From Betaproteobacteria bacterium (GTDB taxonomy: Bacteria > Pseudomonadota > Gammaproteobacteria > Burkholderiales > Rhodocyclaceae): 64,000 bases of DNA. Below the pieces are notes generated by a model. It was not told the DNA's origin. It searched no databases and saw only the letters and a program-made list of their open reading frames with translations. Positions 25,589 through 34,528 of the stretch are shown in pieces. The stretch is taken from NCBI GenBank assembly GCA_020621405.1, contig JAHRYN010000004.1, positions 21,618 through 85,617 on the forward strand, in the 5' to 3' direction. The position numbers were made by a program, and so were the translations under genes. Position 1 is the stretch's first letter; each line of letters starts with the position of its first letter.

Positions 25589-28045
25589 ATGCCCCGCCAA
25601 CTGCTCGCCCATTACCCGCAATCGGGTTCGCGTTACGACGAACTCCTGTCCAGCCCGTGGACGCTGCGCCCGCACTGGCGCAGCCTGTTCGACACGCTGG
25701 CACGGGCACGCCCCGAGCAGATGGCGGAACGACTTGGATCGGTGCGCCGGCAGATCCGTGAAAACGGCGTTACCTACAACGTCTATGCCGATCCGCGCGG
25801 CGTCGAACGGCCGTGGGAACTGGACGTACTGCCGCTGATCATCCCGCCCGACGAATGGCAGCAGATCTCGTCCGCCATCGCGCAGCGCGCCGAACTGCTC
25901 AACCGCATCCTGCTCGACGTTTATGGCCCGCAGCAGATGCTGGAAGAAGGCCTGCTGCCGCCGGCGCTGATCTACGGCCATTCCGGATTCCTGCGTCCCT
26001 GTCACGGCATGGCGGTGCCGGGCAACATCCATCTGCATCTGTACGCCGCCGACCTGGCGCGTTCGCCCGACGGCCGCTGGTGGGTGCTCGCCGACCGCAC
26101 GCAGGCACCGTCCGGCGCCGGCTATTCGCTCGAGAACCGGCTGGTCATTTCGCGCGTGTTCGGCGAGCAGTTCCGCGACCTGCGCGTGGAGCATCTGGCC
26201 AGTTTCTTCGCCACGCTGCGCGACACGCTGACGCAGAACGCGCCGCAGGGCGACGGGCCGCCGCTGACCGTGCTGCTGACCCCGGGGCCGTACAACGAAA
26301 CCTATTTCGAGCATGCCTATCTGGCGCGCTACCTCGGTTTCCCGCTGGTCGAAGGCTCCGACCTGCTGGTGCGCGACGGCAAGGTCTGGCTGAAGAACCT
26401 GTCCGGCCTGCGCCGCGTACACGTCATCCTGCGCCGGCTCGACGACGACTTCTGCGACCCGCTCGAACTGCGTGCCGACTCCGCCATCGGCGTGCCGGGA
26501 CTGGTCGACGCGGCGCGCCAGGGCAATGTGCTGATCGCCAATTCGCTCGGCTCGAACCTGCTCGAATCCGGCGCCCTGCTCGGCTTCCTGCCGCGCCTGT
26601 GCGAACGCCTGCTGGGCGAACCGCTGGCCATGCCGTCGCTGGCCACCTGGTGGTGCGGCGAAGAGGCTGCGCTGGAGGACGCGATCGAAAAGCTCGATCA
26701 CCTGGTGATCAAGCCCGCCTTCCCGCAGCTACGCATCGAGTCCGTGTTCGGCCAGGATCTGGACCGCAAGGAACGCGCGGCACTGATCGCCCGCATGCGC
26801 GCCAGACCGCATCACTATGTCGCACAGGAGCTGGTGCAGCTGTCGCAGGCACCGGTCTGGGATACCCAGCACCCGCGCCGGCTGGCTGCCCGCGCCGTCG
26901 GCCTGCGCGTGTTCGCCTGCGCCTCGCCCGACGGCTACACGGTGATGCCGGGTGGACTCACACGCGTGGCCTCCGAGCACGACGCACGGGTGATCGCGAT
27001 GCAGCGTGGCGGCTCCAGCAAGGACACCTGGGTGATGACGCACGGCGCCGTCAACACCTTCAGCCTGCTGCGCCGCTCGATCAGTCCGTCCGAACTGGTG
27101 CGTACCGGCACCAACCTGTCCAGCCGCGTCGTCGAGAACCTGTTCTGGTTCGGCCGCTACTGCGAACGCTGCGACAACACCGCGCGGCTCCTGCGCGCCC
27201 TGATTTCGCAGCACATCGAGCACGGCGACGTCGCCCGGCATGCGCTGATGCGGTTGTGCCAGCACACGGGTCTGCTGCCGGACGAACTCGATACGGCGCC
27301 CACCGCAGAGATCGAGGCGGCGATACGCAGTGCCGCACTCGACGCCAGGCACCCAGGATCGCTGGCGGCCGGACTGCAGCAGCTGTCCGGCGTGGCGTTC
27401 AGCCTGCGCGAACGGCTGTCGATCGACAACTGGCACATCATCAGCCGGCTGGCCGGCGACCTCGACAGTACGCCGGCCGATCTGGGGGAAGTCCTGCAGT
27501 GGCTGGACCAGTGCGTGCTCGCCATGATGACGCTGTCCGGCTTCGCGCTCGACGGCATGACGCGCGACCAGGGTTGGCGTTTCCTGTCGGTCGGCCGGCG
27601 CATCGAGCGCCTGCAGTTCATGAGCGGCGTGCTGCGCCATGCACTCGACGAAGGCGGAGACACGCCGGACTGGCTGCTGGAACTGGCCGACAGCACCATC
27701 ACCTACCGTTCGCGCTACATGACGCGACCGCAATGGCTGCCGGTACTCGACCTGCTGGTCGCCGACGAGACCAATCCGCGCTCCGTGTCCTACCAGGCAC
27801 TCGGACTCGCCGACTATCTGTCGCGCCTGGCAGCGCAGTTCGGCGCCATCGAGTCGGCAGCGCTGTCGGACGCAGTCGCCGACATGCTCGCACTGCGTGC
27901 CGACCGGGACTTCCGCACCGGTTCGCCGCACCTGCTCGATGTCTTGCAGCGCCTGAGCAGTTCGGCCTTCGCGCTGTCGGAACAGCTCGGCCTGCGCTTC
28001 TTCAGTCATGCGGACACCCAGTGGCCCGGCACGCTGCAGGACTGA
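25589..28045 (+). CDS. Circularly permuted ATP-grasp / alpha-E fusion protein
   Basis: An 818-residue fusion. Residues about 1-490 form a circularly permuted ATP-grasp domain of the DUF404/DUF407 type (ILLDVYGPQQMLEEGLLP, then HSGFLRPCHG, and GSNLLESGALLGFLPRLCE with the downstream LVIKPAF). Residues about 505-818 form an alpha-E helical domain (DUF403), opening with SSRVVENLFWFGRYCERCDN. These domains are usually separate neighbouring genes; here they are one chain. ATP-grasp enzymes ligate a carboxylate to an amine, and comparative genomic work on amidoligases predicts that this module makes a small peptide or peptide tag, but no product is known. ATG 25589 begins the conserved region. The transglutaminase-like gene starts two bases after its stop. 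Confidence 0.85.
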   Translation: MPRQLLAHYPQSGSRYDELLSSPWTLRPHWRSLFDTLARARPEQMAERLGSVRRQIRENGVTYNVYADPRGVERPWELDVLPLIIPPDEWQQISSAIAQRAELLNRILLDVYGPQQMLEEGLLPPALIYGHSGFLRPCHGMAVPGNIHLHLYAADLARSPDGRWWVLADRTQAPSGAGYSLENRLVISRVFGEQFRDLRVEHLASFFATLRDTLTQNAPQGDGPPLTVLLTPGPYNETYFEHAYLARYLGFPLVEGSDLLVRDGKVWLKNLSGLRRVHVILRRLDDDFCDPLELRADSAIGVPGLVDAARQGNVLIANSLGSNLLESGALLGFLPRLCERLLGEPLAMPSLATWWCGEEAALEDAIEKLDHLVIKPAFPQLRIESVFGQDLDRKERAALIARMRARPHHYVAQELVQLSQAPVWDTQHPRRLAARAVGLRVFACASPDGYTVMPGGLTRVASEHDARVIAMQRGGSSKDTWVMTHGAVNTFSLLRRSISPSELVRTGTNLSSRVVENLFWFGRYCERCDNTARLLRALISQHIEHGDVARHALMRLCQHTGLLPDELDTAPTAEIEAAIRSAALDARHPGSLAAGLQQLSGVAFSLRERLSIDNWHIISRLAGDLDSTPADLGEVLQWLDQCVLAMMTLSGFALDGMTRDQGWRFLSVGRRIERLQFMSGVLRHALDEGGDTPDWLLELADSTITYRSRYMTRPQWLPVLDLLVADETNPRSVSYQALGLADYLSRLAAQFGAIESAALSDAVADMLALRADRDFRTGSPHLLDVLQRLSSSAFALSEQLGLRFFSHADTQWPGTLQD

Positions 28046-28047
28046 CC

Positions 28048-28953
28048 ATGACGCTCATCCGTTATCACGTCCTGCATGAAACACGGTATGTCTACGCGCA
28101 TCCGGTGTCGCTGTCGCGCCAGCTCCTGCACCTGACGCCGCGCGAAACACCACGCCAGCACACGCTGAACCACCACATCACAGTCGATCCGGCGCCGGCC
28201 GAACGGGGTACGCGGCGCGACTATTTCGGCAACCTGCTCGAGCATTTTGCGGTCGGCAGTGCGCACGAAGAACTCGTCGTCGTGGCCGAATCGACGATAG
28301 AAGTGACCGGACAGGACGAAGCCGGCCCCCCGGTTTCACCGGCCTGGGAGTTCGTGCGCGACCGGCTGCGCCAGGTCGGTCCGGCGCCGCTGCTCGAACC
28401 CAGCCAATACCTGTACGCCAGCCCGCATGTCGAACCGATGGCCGCGCTGGCGCGCTACGCACGACTGGACTTTCACCGCGGGAGGCCGCTGTTCGAGTCG
28501 GCCAGCGCACTGATGGAACGCATACACCGGGATTTCGAATTCGATCCCGAGGCCACCACGGTCAGCACGCCGCTGGAGACGCTGCTCAGGGAAAAACGCG
28601 GCGTCTGCCAGGATTTCGCGCACCTGATGATAGGCAGCCTGCGTTCTCTCGGGCTGCCGGCACGCTATGTCAGCGGTTACCTGCTGACCCTTCCACCACC
28701 AGGACAGCCGAGACTGGTCGGCGCCGACGCGTCACACGCCTGGGTTTCCGTGTTCTGTCCCGGAGCAGGCTGGGTCGATTTCGATCCGACCAACTGCGTA
28801 CAGCCGGACGACCAGCACATCACGGTCGCCTGGGGACGCGACTTCAGCGACGTGACACCGATGCGCGGCGTCATCCTGGGCGGCGGCGAACACACTGTGG
28901 ACGTCAGCGTCACGGTGACGCCCGATGACGAGCCGATGGCTCCGGGAACTTGA
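28048..28953 (+). CDS. Transglutaminase-like cysteine protease/amidase of the ATP-grasp module
   Basis: A 301-residue papain-fold protein. The N-terminal 90 residues are the beta-rich extension typical of bacterial transglutaminase-like proteins (ETRYVYAHPVSLSRQLLHLTP). The catalytic triad is readable: C187 in RGVCQDFAH, H230 in ASHAWVSV and D246 in VDFDPTN. No signal peptide is seen, so it acts in the cytoplasm. The two-base gap to the ATP-grasp gene shows coexpression; such partners are thought to cleave or remodel the amide bond made by the ligase. Substrate unknown. Confidence 0.85.
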   Translation: MTLIRYHVLHETRYVYAHPVSLSRQLLHLTPRETPRQHTLNHHITVDPAPAERGTRRDYFGNLLEHFAVGSAHEELVVVAESTIEVTGQDEAGPPVSPAWEFVRDRLRQVGPAPLLEPSQYLYASPHVEPMAALARYARLDFHRGRPLFESASALMERIHRDFEFDPEATTVSTPLETLLREKRGVCQDFAHLMIGSLRSLGLPARYVSGYLLTLPPPGQPRLVGADASHAWVSVFCPGAGWVDFDPTNCVQPDDQHITVAWGRDFSDVTPMRGVILGGGEHTVDVSVTVTPDDEPMAPGT

Positions 28954-29095
28954 ATCGAAAAGAAATTCACTCCATAATGCTGGTTTTTCCTCCGCGGGCA
29001 CCGTCTGCAACAGCCAATCAAGGCGCAGCCGACCCGGGGTTCGATGATCCGCAGTCGTGGCATCAGGTCACGCAGCGCTTGAGAAAGAAACCAGC

Positions 29096-29308
29096 ATGAA
29101 AGAAGGCATTCACCCCAATTACGCAGTGGTCGCCGTGACCTGCTCCTGTGGCAACACGTTCGAAACGCGTTCCACGCTGGGCAAGCCGCTGCATATCGAA
29201 GTGTGTTCGGCCTGCCATCCGTTCTACACGGGCAAGCAGAAGATCGTCGATACGGCTGGCCGCGTCGAACGCTTCCGCCAGAAGTACGCAAACGTGCCGC
29301 GCGGCTGA
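29096..29308 (+). CDS. rpmE: Ribosomal protein L31, zinc-binding form
   Basis: A 70-residue protein with MKEGIHPNY and the four zinc ligands in TCSCGN and [14 protein letters not shown] (C16, C18, C37, C40). This is the C+ form of L31. No C- paralogue is in the window. A strong terminator follows. Confidence 0.96.
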   Translation: MKEGIHPNYAVVAVTCSCGNTFETRSTLGKPLHIEVCSACHPFYTGKQKIVDTAGRVERFRQKYANVPRG

Positions 29309-29334
29309 TCGCCCTCCACGCGAACACCGCACGA

Positions 29335-29363
29335 CAAAAAAGGCAGCCTGTGGCTGCCTTTTT
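29335..29363 (+). terminator. Rho-independent terminator after rpmE
   Basis: AGGCAGCC-TGT-GGCTGCCT with A and T runs on either side; it can work in both directions. Confidence 0.9.
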
Positions 29364-29453
29364 TCATTTTTGCGCCGGCTTTTCGACGGCAGGCGGACAC
29401 GCCGTGCCCACCTGCCCATAAAATCCGCTCGCCACTCACGTACATCCGATCCG

Positions 29454-31118
29454 ATGCCGGTTCCGCCGCAGATGCGCCAGTCCCCCCGTCCGCCCCTGAT
29501 CACCGATCCGCCACAGACGGCGTTCGTGATCGCGATCGGCCTGCTCTTTATATTCACCGGCCTGTTCGGCCGGGATCCGGGCAAGGGCGACGATGCGCTG
29601 CATATCGGCATAGCAATGGCGTTTGCCCGCGAGGGCGACTGGCTGGTTCCCCATCTGGCCGGTCAGGTATGGCTCGACCTGCCGCCGCTGTTTCACTGGA
29701 TTGCGGCGCTTGCCGGACAGTCGGCGGCCTGGCTGGGTGCGAGCTTTGCGGATGGCGCGCGCCTCGCCAGTGCATTCTTCGTCGCACTCTGGCTTTGGGG
29801 AAGCGCAGGCGCCGCGCGCGAGCTCTACGGCGCCCCGGCCGCACGCCTGGCACCATTGCTGGGCATCGCTTGCATAGGGGCCGTGCTGCACGTACACGAT
29901 GCCCAACCTGCGACCACACTGCTTGCCTCGCTTGGCCTCGGCATGTGGGCGCTCGCACTGATCGTGCGCAAACCGCTGCAGGGCGGTGCTGTGCTGGTGC
30001 TCGCACTGGCCGTGTCCGGTCTGGGCACCGGCTTGTGGCTCACCGCAATATTGCTGGCCACCGCAGCCGTGATGCCGGCCCTTCCCGTATGGCGCTCCGT
30101 GGCCGGCACACCGCTGCGCATGGCCGCGCTTCCGCTGTGCATGGCGCTGGGCACCCTGCTGGCTGGTGCCTGGCTCCTCGCGCTCGCCCAGTCGAATCCG
30201 GACTTCGCCGCACGCGTGTTGCAGCAGGACATCGAGCGCCTGCTGCCGGAAAGCGCACTGTTCGCGAGTGGCGCGGCAAAATGGCTCAAGGTAATGGCAT
30301 GGTTCGCCTGGCCGGCCCTGCCCCTGACCGGCTGGGCGCTATGGAAACGGCGACAGCAATGGCGCTCGCCGGTTCTGATGCTGCCCCTGCTGCTGTTCAT
30401 CCTGCTGTTCATGCAGCTCAGCGGCGACAGTGTGGTCCGCAATCAGCGCGCGCTCCCGCTGCTCGCACCGCTCGTCGTACTGGGCAGCGCCTCGATGCCG
30501 ACCTTGCGGCGCGGAGCGGCTAACGCGCTCGACTGGTTCGGTGTCATGACATTTTCACTGCTCGGCCTCATCATCTGGCTGGGCTGGACTGCAATGATCA
30601 CCGGCTGGCCGGCCCGTCTCGCACGCACTTTCTCCCGGCTCGAACCGGGCTTCGAAATGCCTCTGTCGTGGTATTCGCTGCTGCTTGCGGGAGCCATCAG
30701 CTCTGCATGGCTGTGGATGTTGTGGCGTTCGCCACGAACGAGTACCCGCGGCGCCGTCACATGGGCCTGCGGCATGGTATTGATATGGTTTCTGGTCAGC
30801 AGTCTGTGGCTGCCCTGGATCGAGTACGGTCGCTCCTACCGCGACGTTGCCCAGCAGATGGCGGGAGCGCTGCCGGCATCACGTGAATGTGTCGCCTACA
30901 GCGGTCTGCAGGATAGCCAGCGCGCGGTGTTCTATTACTTTGCGGACGTGAAGATGCTCAAGATGGCAGGCAGCGCCGGCCGGAAGTGTGACGTGCTGCT
31001 GGCGTATCACGGGCGGGGCGGGAAACCGCCTCGTCTCGACGCCAGATGGTCGTTGTTGTGGGAAGGCCGACGTCCCGGTGACCGGCACGAAAGATTCCTG
31101 CTGTACAAGAGAAACTGA
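29454..31118 (+). CDS. ArnT-like integral membrane glycosyltransferase (PMT/GT-83 type)
   Basis: A 554-residue polytopic membrane protein with about twelve hydrophobic helices and a C-terminal soluble domain of about 100 residues. The first loop has the acidic pair in GKGDDALHIGIAMAFAREG followed by DWLVPHLAG and LPPLFHWI, matching the catalytic loop of ArnT and related lipid-linked sugar transferases, where the motif is usually DE and KPPL. It should transfer a sugar from a polyprenyl phosphate to an envelope acceptor; the substrate is not evident. It ends 30 bp before pgi. Confidence 0.7.
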   Translation: MPVPPQMRQSPRPPLITDPPQTAFVIAIGLLFIFTGLFGRDPGKGDDALHIGIAMAFAREGDWLVPHLAGQVWLDLPPLFHWIAALAGQSAAWLGASFADGARLASAFFVALWLWGSAGAARELYGAPAARLAPLLGIACIGAVLHVHDAQPATTLLASLGLGMWALALIVRKPLQGGAVLVLALAVSGLGTGLWLTAILLATAAVMPALPVWRSVAGTPLRMAALPLCMALGTLLAGAWLLALAQSNPDFAARVLQQDIERLLPESALFASGAAKWLKVMAWFAWPALPLTGWALWKRRQQWRSPVLMLPLLLFILLFMQLSGDSVVRNQRALPLLAPLVVLGSASMPTLRRGAANALDWFGVMTFSLLGLIIWLGWTAMITGWPARLARTFSRLEPGFEMPLSWYSLLLAGAISSAWLWMLWRSPRTSTRGAVTWACGMVLIWFLVSSLWLPWIEYGRSYRDVAQQMAGALPASRECVAYSGLQDSQRAVFYYFADVKMLKMAGSAGRKCDVLLAYHGRGGKPPRLDARWSLLWEGRRPGDRHERFLLYKRN

Positions 31119-31148
31119 AATGACAGGCAACACGAGGGCGCGGACGAC

Positions 31149-32750
31149 ATGAACCTGCTGATGCAGACCTCAGCCTGGCCCGCTTTGCGCTCGAAGGCGA
31201 TCCAGCTTTCCCGCGTACACCTGCGCAATTTCTTCGAACAGGACCCCGAGCGCTTCGCCCGTTTTTCGCTGCGCTACGGCGACTGGCTTCTGGATTACTC
31301 AAAGCAGCGCGTCGACGGCGAGACGATGACGCTGTTGATGGAACTGGTGCAGGCCCTCGACCTTCCGCGCGGCATCCGCGCGCTGGCGGCAGGCGACCAG
31401 ATCAACTTCACGGAACGCCGAGCTGCGCTGCACATGGCGCTGCGTGCCCGCGAAGGTGTCCACGCCGATGTGGTACGCGACTGCCTCGGTGCGCTGGAGC
31501 ACTGGGTCACGCTGATCCGCAACCGCGAACTGCTCGGCGCCACCGGACAGACCATCACCCACATCATCAACCTGGGTGTTGGCGGCTCCGATCTCGGCCC
31601 GCGCATCGCGACCGAGGCTCTGGCGCCGCAATGCAATGGTCCGGTGGTGAAGTTCGTCGCCAATCTTGACCCGGCCGCGCTCAATCTTGCACTGCGAGAC
31701 TGCAAACCGGCACATACAGCCTTTGTCGTGTCGTCGAAGAGCTTCTCGACGCAGGAGACGCTGACCAATGCCCAGGCCGCAAAAAAATGGCTGGCAGACG
31801 CGCTGGGCAGCGCCGGCGTCGGTCGGCACCTGTTCGCCGTGACGAACCGCCCCGCGGCCGCACAGGAATTCGGCGTTCCGGCGGAAAGATGCCTGTTCCT
31901 GCCGGAATGGGTTGGCGGACGTTACTCCGTGTGGTCGTCGATCTCCCTGCCGCTCGCCTGCGCCATCGGCATGCAGGCATTCGGCGAAATGCTGGCAGGT
32001 GCACGCGACATGGACGAGCACTTCACCAGCGCCCCCATGAGCACCAATCTGCCAGTCATGCTGGGACTGACCGATTTCTGGAACGCGAGCGGCATGGGCC
32101 TGGAGACACTCGCCGTTCTGCCATACAGCCACCTGCTGCGCGACTTGCCGGCCTACCTGCAGCAGCTGGAGATGGAAAGCAATGGCAAGCGCTGTACATC
32201 GACTGGCGAACTGAGCCGTGCGCCCACCGCTCCGGTGGTGTGGGGCGGCTCCGGCATCGTCGGTCAGCACGCCTACCACCAGCAGCTGTATCAGGGCACG
32301 CGCATGATGCCGATGCATTTCATCGTGCCACGCCAGGCGGCTGATGAGCGGACGCGCCTGCTGCAGCTGAACGCGCTGGCCCAGAGTGCGGCGCTGATGC
32401 GCGGCAAGACGCGCGATGAAGCGATGGATGAATTGCGGCGCAACGGCCTGCCGGAACCCGAAGCGCAGCGGCTCGCACCGCATGTCGCCTGCCCGGGCAA
32501 TCAGCCCAGCACAACGCTGCTGATGCCGGATCTGACACCGCGTACGCTCGGTCAGCTGCTGGCCCTGTACGAACACAAGGTGTTCGTACAGGGATGGCTG
32601 CTCGGCATCAACAGCTTTGACCAGTACGGCGTCGAATACGGCAAACAGATGGCGCGCTCGCTGGCCGCCGGCAGGCTGCCCGCCGATACCGATTCATCGA
32701 CGCGCGGCCTGTTCGACGCGCTGGAAATCACACCCGACCTGCGCCGCTGA
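31149..32750 (+). CDS. pgi: Glucose-6-phosphate isomerase
   Basis: A 533-residue isomerase interconverting glucose-6-phosphate and fructose-6-phosphate. Both family signatures are present: GGRYSVWSSISLP near residue 255 and GINSFDQYGVEYGK near residue 485. The GQHAYHQQLYQGT segment in the active site is intact. Length is slightly below the E. coli enzyme. It lies close behind the glycosyltransferase gene and convergent with pdxH. Confidence 0.95.
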   Translation: MNLLMQTSAWPALRSKAIQLSRVHLRNFFEQDPERFARFSLRYGDWLLDYSKQRVDGETMTLLMELVQALDLPRGIRALAAGDQINFTERRAALHMALRAREGVHADVVRDCLGALEHWVTLIRNRELLGATGQTITHIINLGVGGSDLGPRIATEALAPQCNGPVVKFVANLDPAALNLALRDCKPAHTAFVVSSKSFSTQETLTNAQAAKKWLADALGSAGVGRHLFAVTNRPAAAQEFGVPAERCLFLPEWVGGRYSVWSSISLPLACAIGMQAFGEMLAGARDMDEHFTSAPMSTNLPVMLGLTDFWNASGMGLETLAVLPYSHLLRDLPAYLQQLEMESNGKRCTSTGELSRAPTAPVVWGGSGIVGQHAYHQQLYQGTRMMPMHFIVPRQAADERTRLLQLNALAQSAALMRGKTRDEAMDELRRNGLPEPEAQRLAPHVACPGNQPSTTLLMPDLTPRTLGQLLALYEHKVFVQGWLLGINSFDQYGVEYGKQMARSLAAGRLPADTDSSTRGLFDALEITPDLRR

Positions 32751-32797
32751 CCGGCAGTCAGCCGGGCCGGACTGCGGCGACCTGGCCGGATGTCACG

Positions 32798-33430
32798 TCA
32801 CGGCGCAAGTCGCACCCGGCTCCAGCCCTCGCCTTCCCGCCGGTACAGCAGGCGGTCGTGCAGACGGTCGGACCGGCCCTGCCAGAACTCGATGGCGTCC
32901 GGACGCAGGCGATAGCCCCCCCAGTGTTCCGGTCGCGGCGGCGCCGAACCGAAGCGTGCCTCGTATTCGCTCACGCGCGCAGCAAGCGATTCACGACTGG
33001 GAATGACCCTGCTCTGCGGCGACGCCCATGCGCCCAGACGGTTGCCGACCGGGCGCAGCGAGAAATAGGCATCCGATTCTTCGGCACTCACCCGCGTCAC
33101 TGTTCCTTCGATGCGGATCTGCCGCTCTAGCGCGGCCCAGAACAGCAACAGGCTGGCGTGCGGATTCTTCGCCAGCTCGTGTCCCTTGCGGCTGTCGTAA
33201 TTGGTGAAGAAGACGAAGCCGTCCTCGCCGTAGCCGCGCAGCAGCACGATGCGCCCGCTCGGGCGGCCGTCGCTGCCTACCGTGGACAAGGTCATCGCAT
33301 TCGGGTCTCGTTCGACCACACGACCGGCCTCGGAAAACCAGATGCGGAACTGTTCCATCGGGTTTTCCGCAGCGTCGCACTCGTCGAGACTGCCGCTGGT
33401 GTAGTCGATGCGATGATGGATGGGATCCAT
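32798..33430 (-). CDS. pdxH: Pyridoxamine/pyridoxine 5'-phosphate oxidase
   Basis: A 210-residue FMN enzyme making pyridoxal 5'-phosphate. FMN-site stretches [19 protein letters not shown] and [11 protein letters not shown], the substrate-side [17 protein letters not shown] and the C-terminal [10 protein letters not shown] are present. ATG 33430 has AAGGAGA; the alternative in-frame ATG at 33445 would lie inside that ribosome binding region. It is probably cotranscribed with the DUF192 gene 11 bp upstream. Confidence 0.95.
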   Translation of the reverse strand: MDPIHHRIDYTSGSLDECDAAENPMEQFRIWFSEAGRVVERDPNAMTLSTVGSDGRPSGRIVLLRGYGEDGFVFFTNYDSRKGHELAKNPHASLLLFWAALERQIRIEGTVTRVSAEESDAYFSLRPVGNRLGAWASPQSRVIPSRESLAARVSEYEARFGSAPPRPEHWGGYRLRPDAIEFWQGRSDRLHDRLLYRREGEGWSRVRLAP

Positions 33431-33441
33431 GTGACTCTCCT

Positions 33442-33876
33442 TCAATTCGGTGCCGGAGCCCGCTCCAGACCTGCGATCCGCGTTCCTGCGGCGATCTTGC
33501 GGACGGCGAACCAGCCGGCATTGGTTTCGAGCGCATAACGCGCGGGCCCGCCAGCACAGTGGGCCGCATCGGTCTGCGGCTGCATGTCTTCGATGTTAAT
33601 GATCACGCCCTGCTCATCGATGAACGCAACGCTGAGCGGAATCAGGGTGTTGCGCATCCACATGCAGTGCTTCTGCTTCTCGGTGAAAACGAACAGCATG
33701 CCGGCTCCTGCCGCCATTTCGGTACGGTGCATCAGTCCTGTCATGCGCATCTTCTGCGTCGCGGCGACCTCGGCCTGTATGCGATACAGCCCGACCGACA
33801 GTTCCAGGGTCGGCGCCTCCGCGCGTGCGGCGGAGAGCAGCCAGGGCAGAAGACAGCAAAGCAGGATTCTTTTCAT
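33442..33876 (-). CDS. Exported DUF192 family protein
   Basis: A 144-residue protein with a short signal peptide ([19 protein letters not shown]) and one DUF192 domain. The core features [20 protein letters not shown] and the [16 protein letters not shown] strand are typical of this family, which occurs widely in the periplasm and has no established reaction. ATG 33876 is chosen because the signal peptide starts there. Confidence 0.85.
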   Translation of the reverse strand: MKRILLCCLLPWLLSAARAEAPTLELSVGLYRIQAEVAATQKMRMTGLMHRTEMAAGAGMLFVFTEKQKHCMWMRNTLIPLSVAFIDEQGVIINIEDMQPQTDAAHCAGGPARYALETNAGWFAVRKIAAGTRIAGLERAPAPN

Positions 33877-33952
33877 GATGTCCGTGGTTCCGGGGAAGGG
33901 CATGATGGGCATGCAGCGATGCAGCCGCATTGATCCGCGTCAGTCCGCGCTT

Positions 33953-34528
33953 TCATCGTCGCCTCGATCGGACGGATGGCAGCGATGAAGGATCCGCATC
34001 TTGCCATTGACCGGGCTGAAGGTCGCCTAGTTGCCACGGACCGATCGTGACACGGACAAGCCGCAGCGTCGGATGACCGATGGCGGCGGTCATCCGCCTG
34101 ACCTGGCGGTTTCTCCCCTCGCCGATCTCGATCTCGAGCCAGCAGGTCGGCACGGCAAGCCGCTGGCGCACTGGCGGATCGCGCGGCCACAGACCGGCCG
34201 GTTCGTCGATACGGCGCACACTGCAAGGCCGGGTCGGCCCGTCCTTCAGCATCAGGCCCTCGCGCAGGCGCGCGAGGGTCTCGTCATCCGGCAGCCGCTC
34301 GACCTGAACGCGGTAGCGCTTGAGCATCTTGTGGCGCGGATCGGTGATGCGGTGCTGCAGGGCGCCATCGTCGGTCAGCAGCAGCAGACCTTCGCTGTCC
34401 GTATCCAGTCGCCCGGCCGGATAGACACCCGGTACCCTGACCCAGTCGGACAGCGTCGGATGCATGCCGTCCGGCGAAAACTGGCAGATCACGCCGTAAG
34501 GCTTGTTCAACAACAGCAGACGCGTCAC
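33953..34528 (-). CDS. rluE: 23S rRNA pseudouridine synthase RluE-type
   Basis: A 191-residue RsuA-family pseudouridine synthase lacking an S4 domain, as in RluE, which modifies U2457 of 23S rRNA in E. coli. The catalytic aspartate is in YPAGRLDTDSEGLLLLT; KRYRVQVE and GRNRQVRRMTAAIGHPTLRL complete the fold. The start is GTG at 34528, overlapping the aceK stop as GTGA, so translation is coupled to aceK. That pairing is odd because the two proteins have unrelated roles. Confidence 0.9.
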   Translation of the reverse strand: MTRLLLLNKPYGVICQFSPDGMHPTLSDWVRVPGVYPAGRLDTDSEGLLLLTDDGALQHRITDPRHKMLKRYRVQVERLPDDETLARLREGLMLKDGPTRPCSVRRIDEPAGLWPRDPPVRQRLAVPTCWLEIEIGEGRNRQVRRMTAAIGHPTLRLVRVTIGPWQLGDLQPGQWQDADPSSLPSVRSRRR

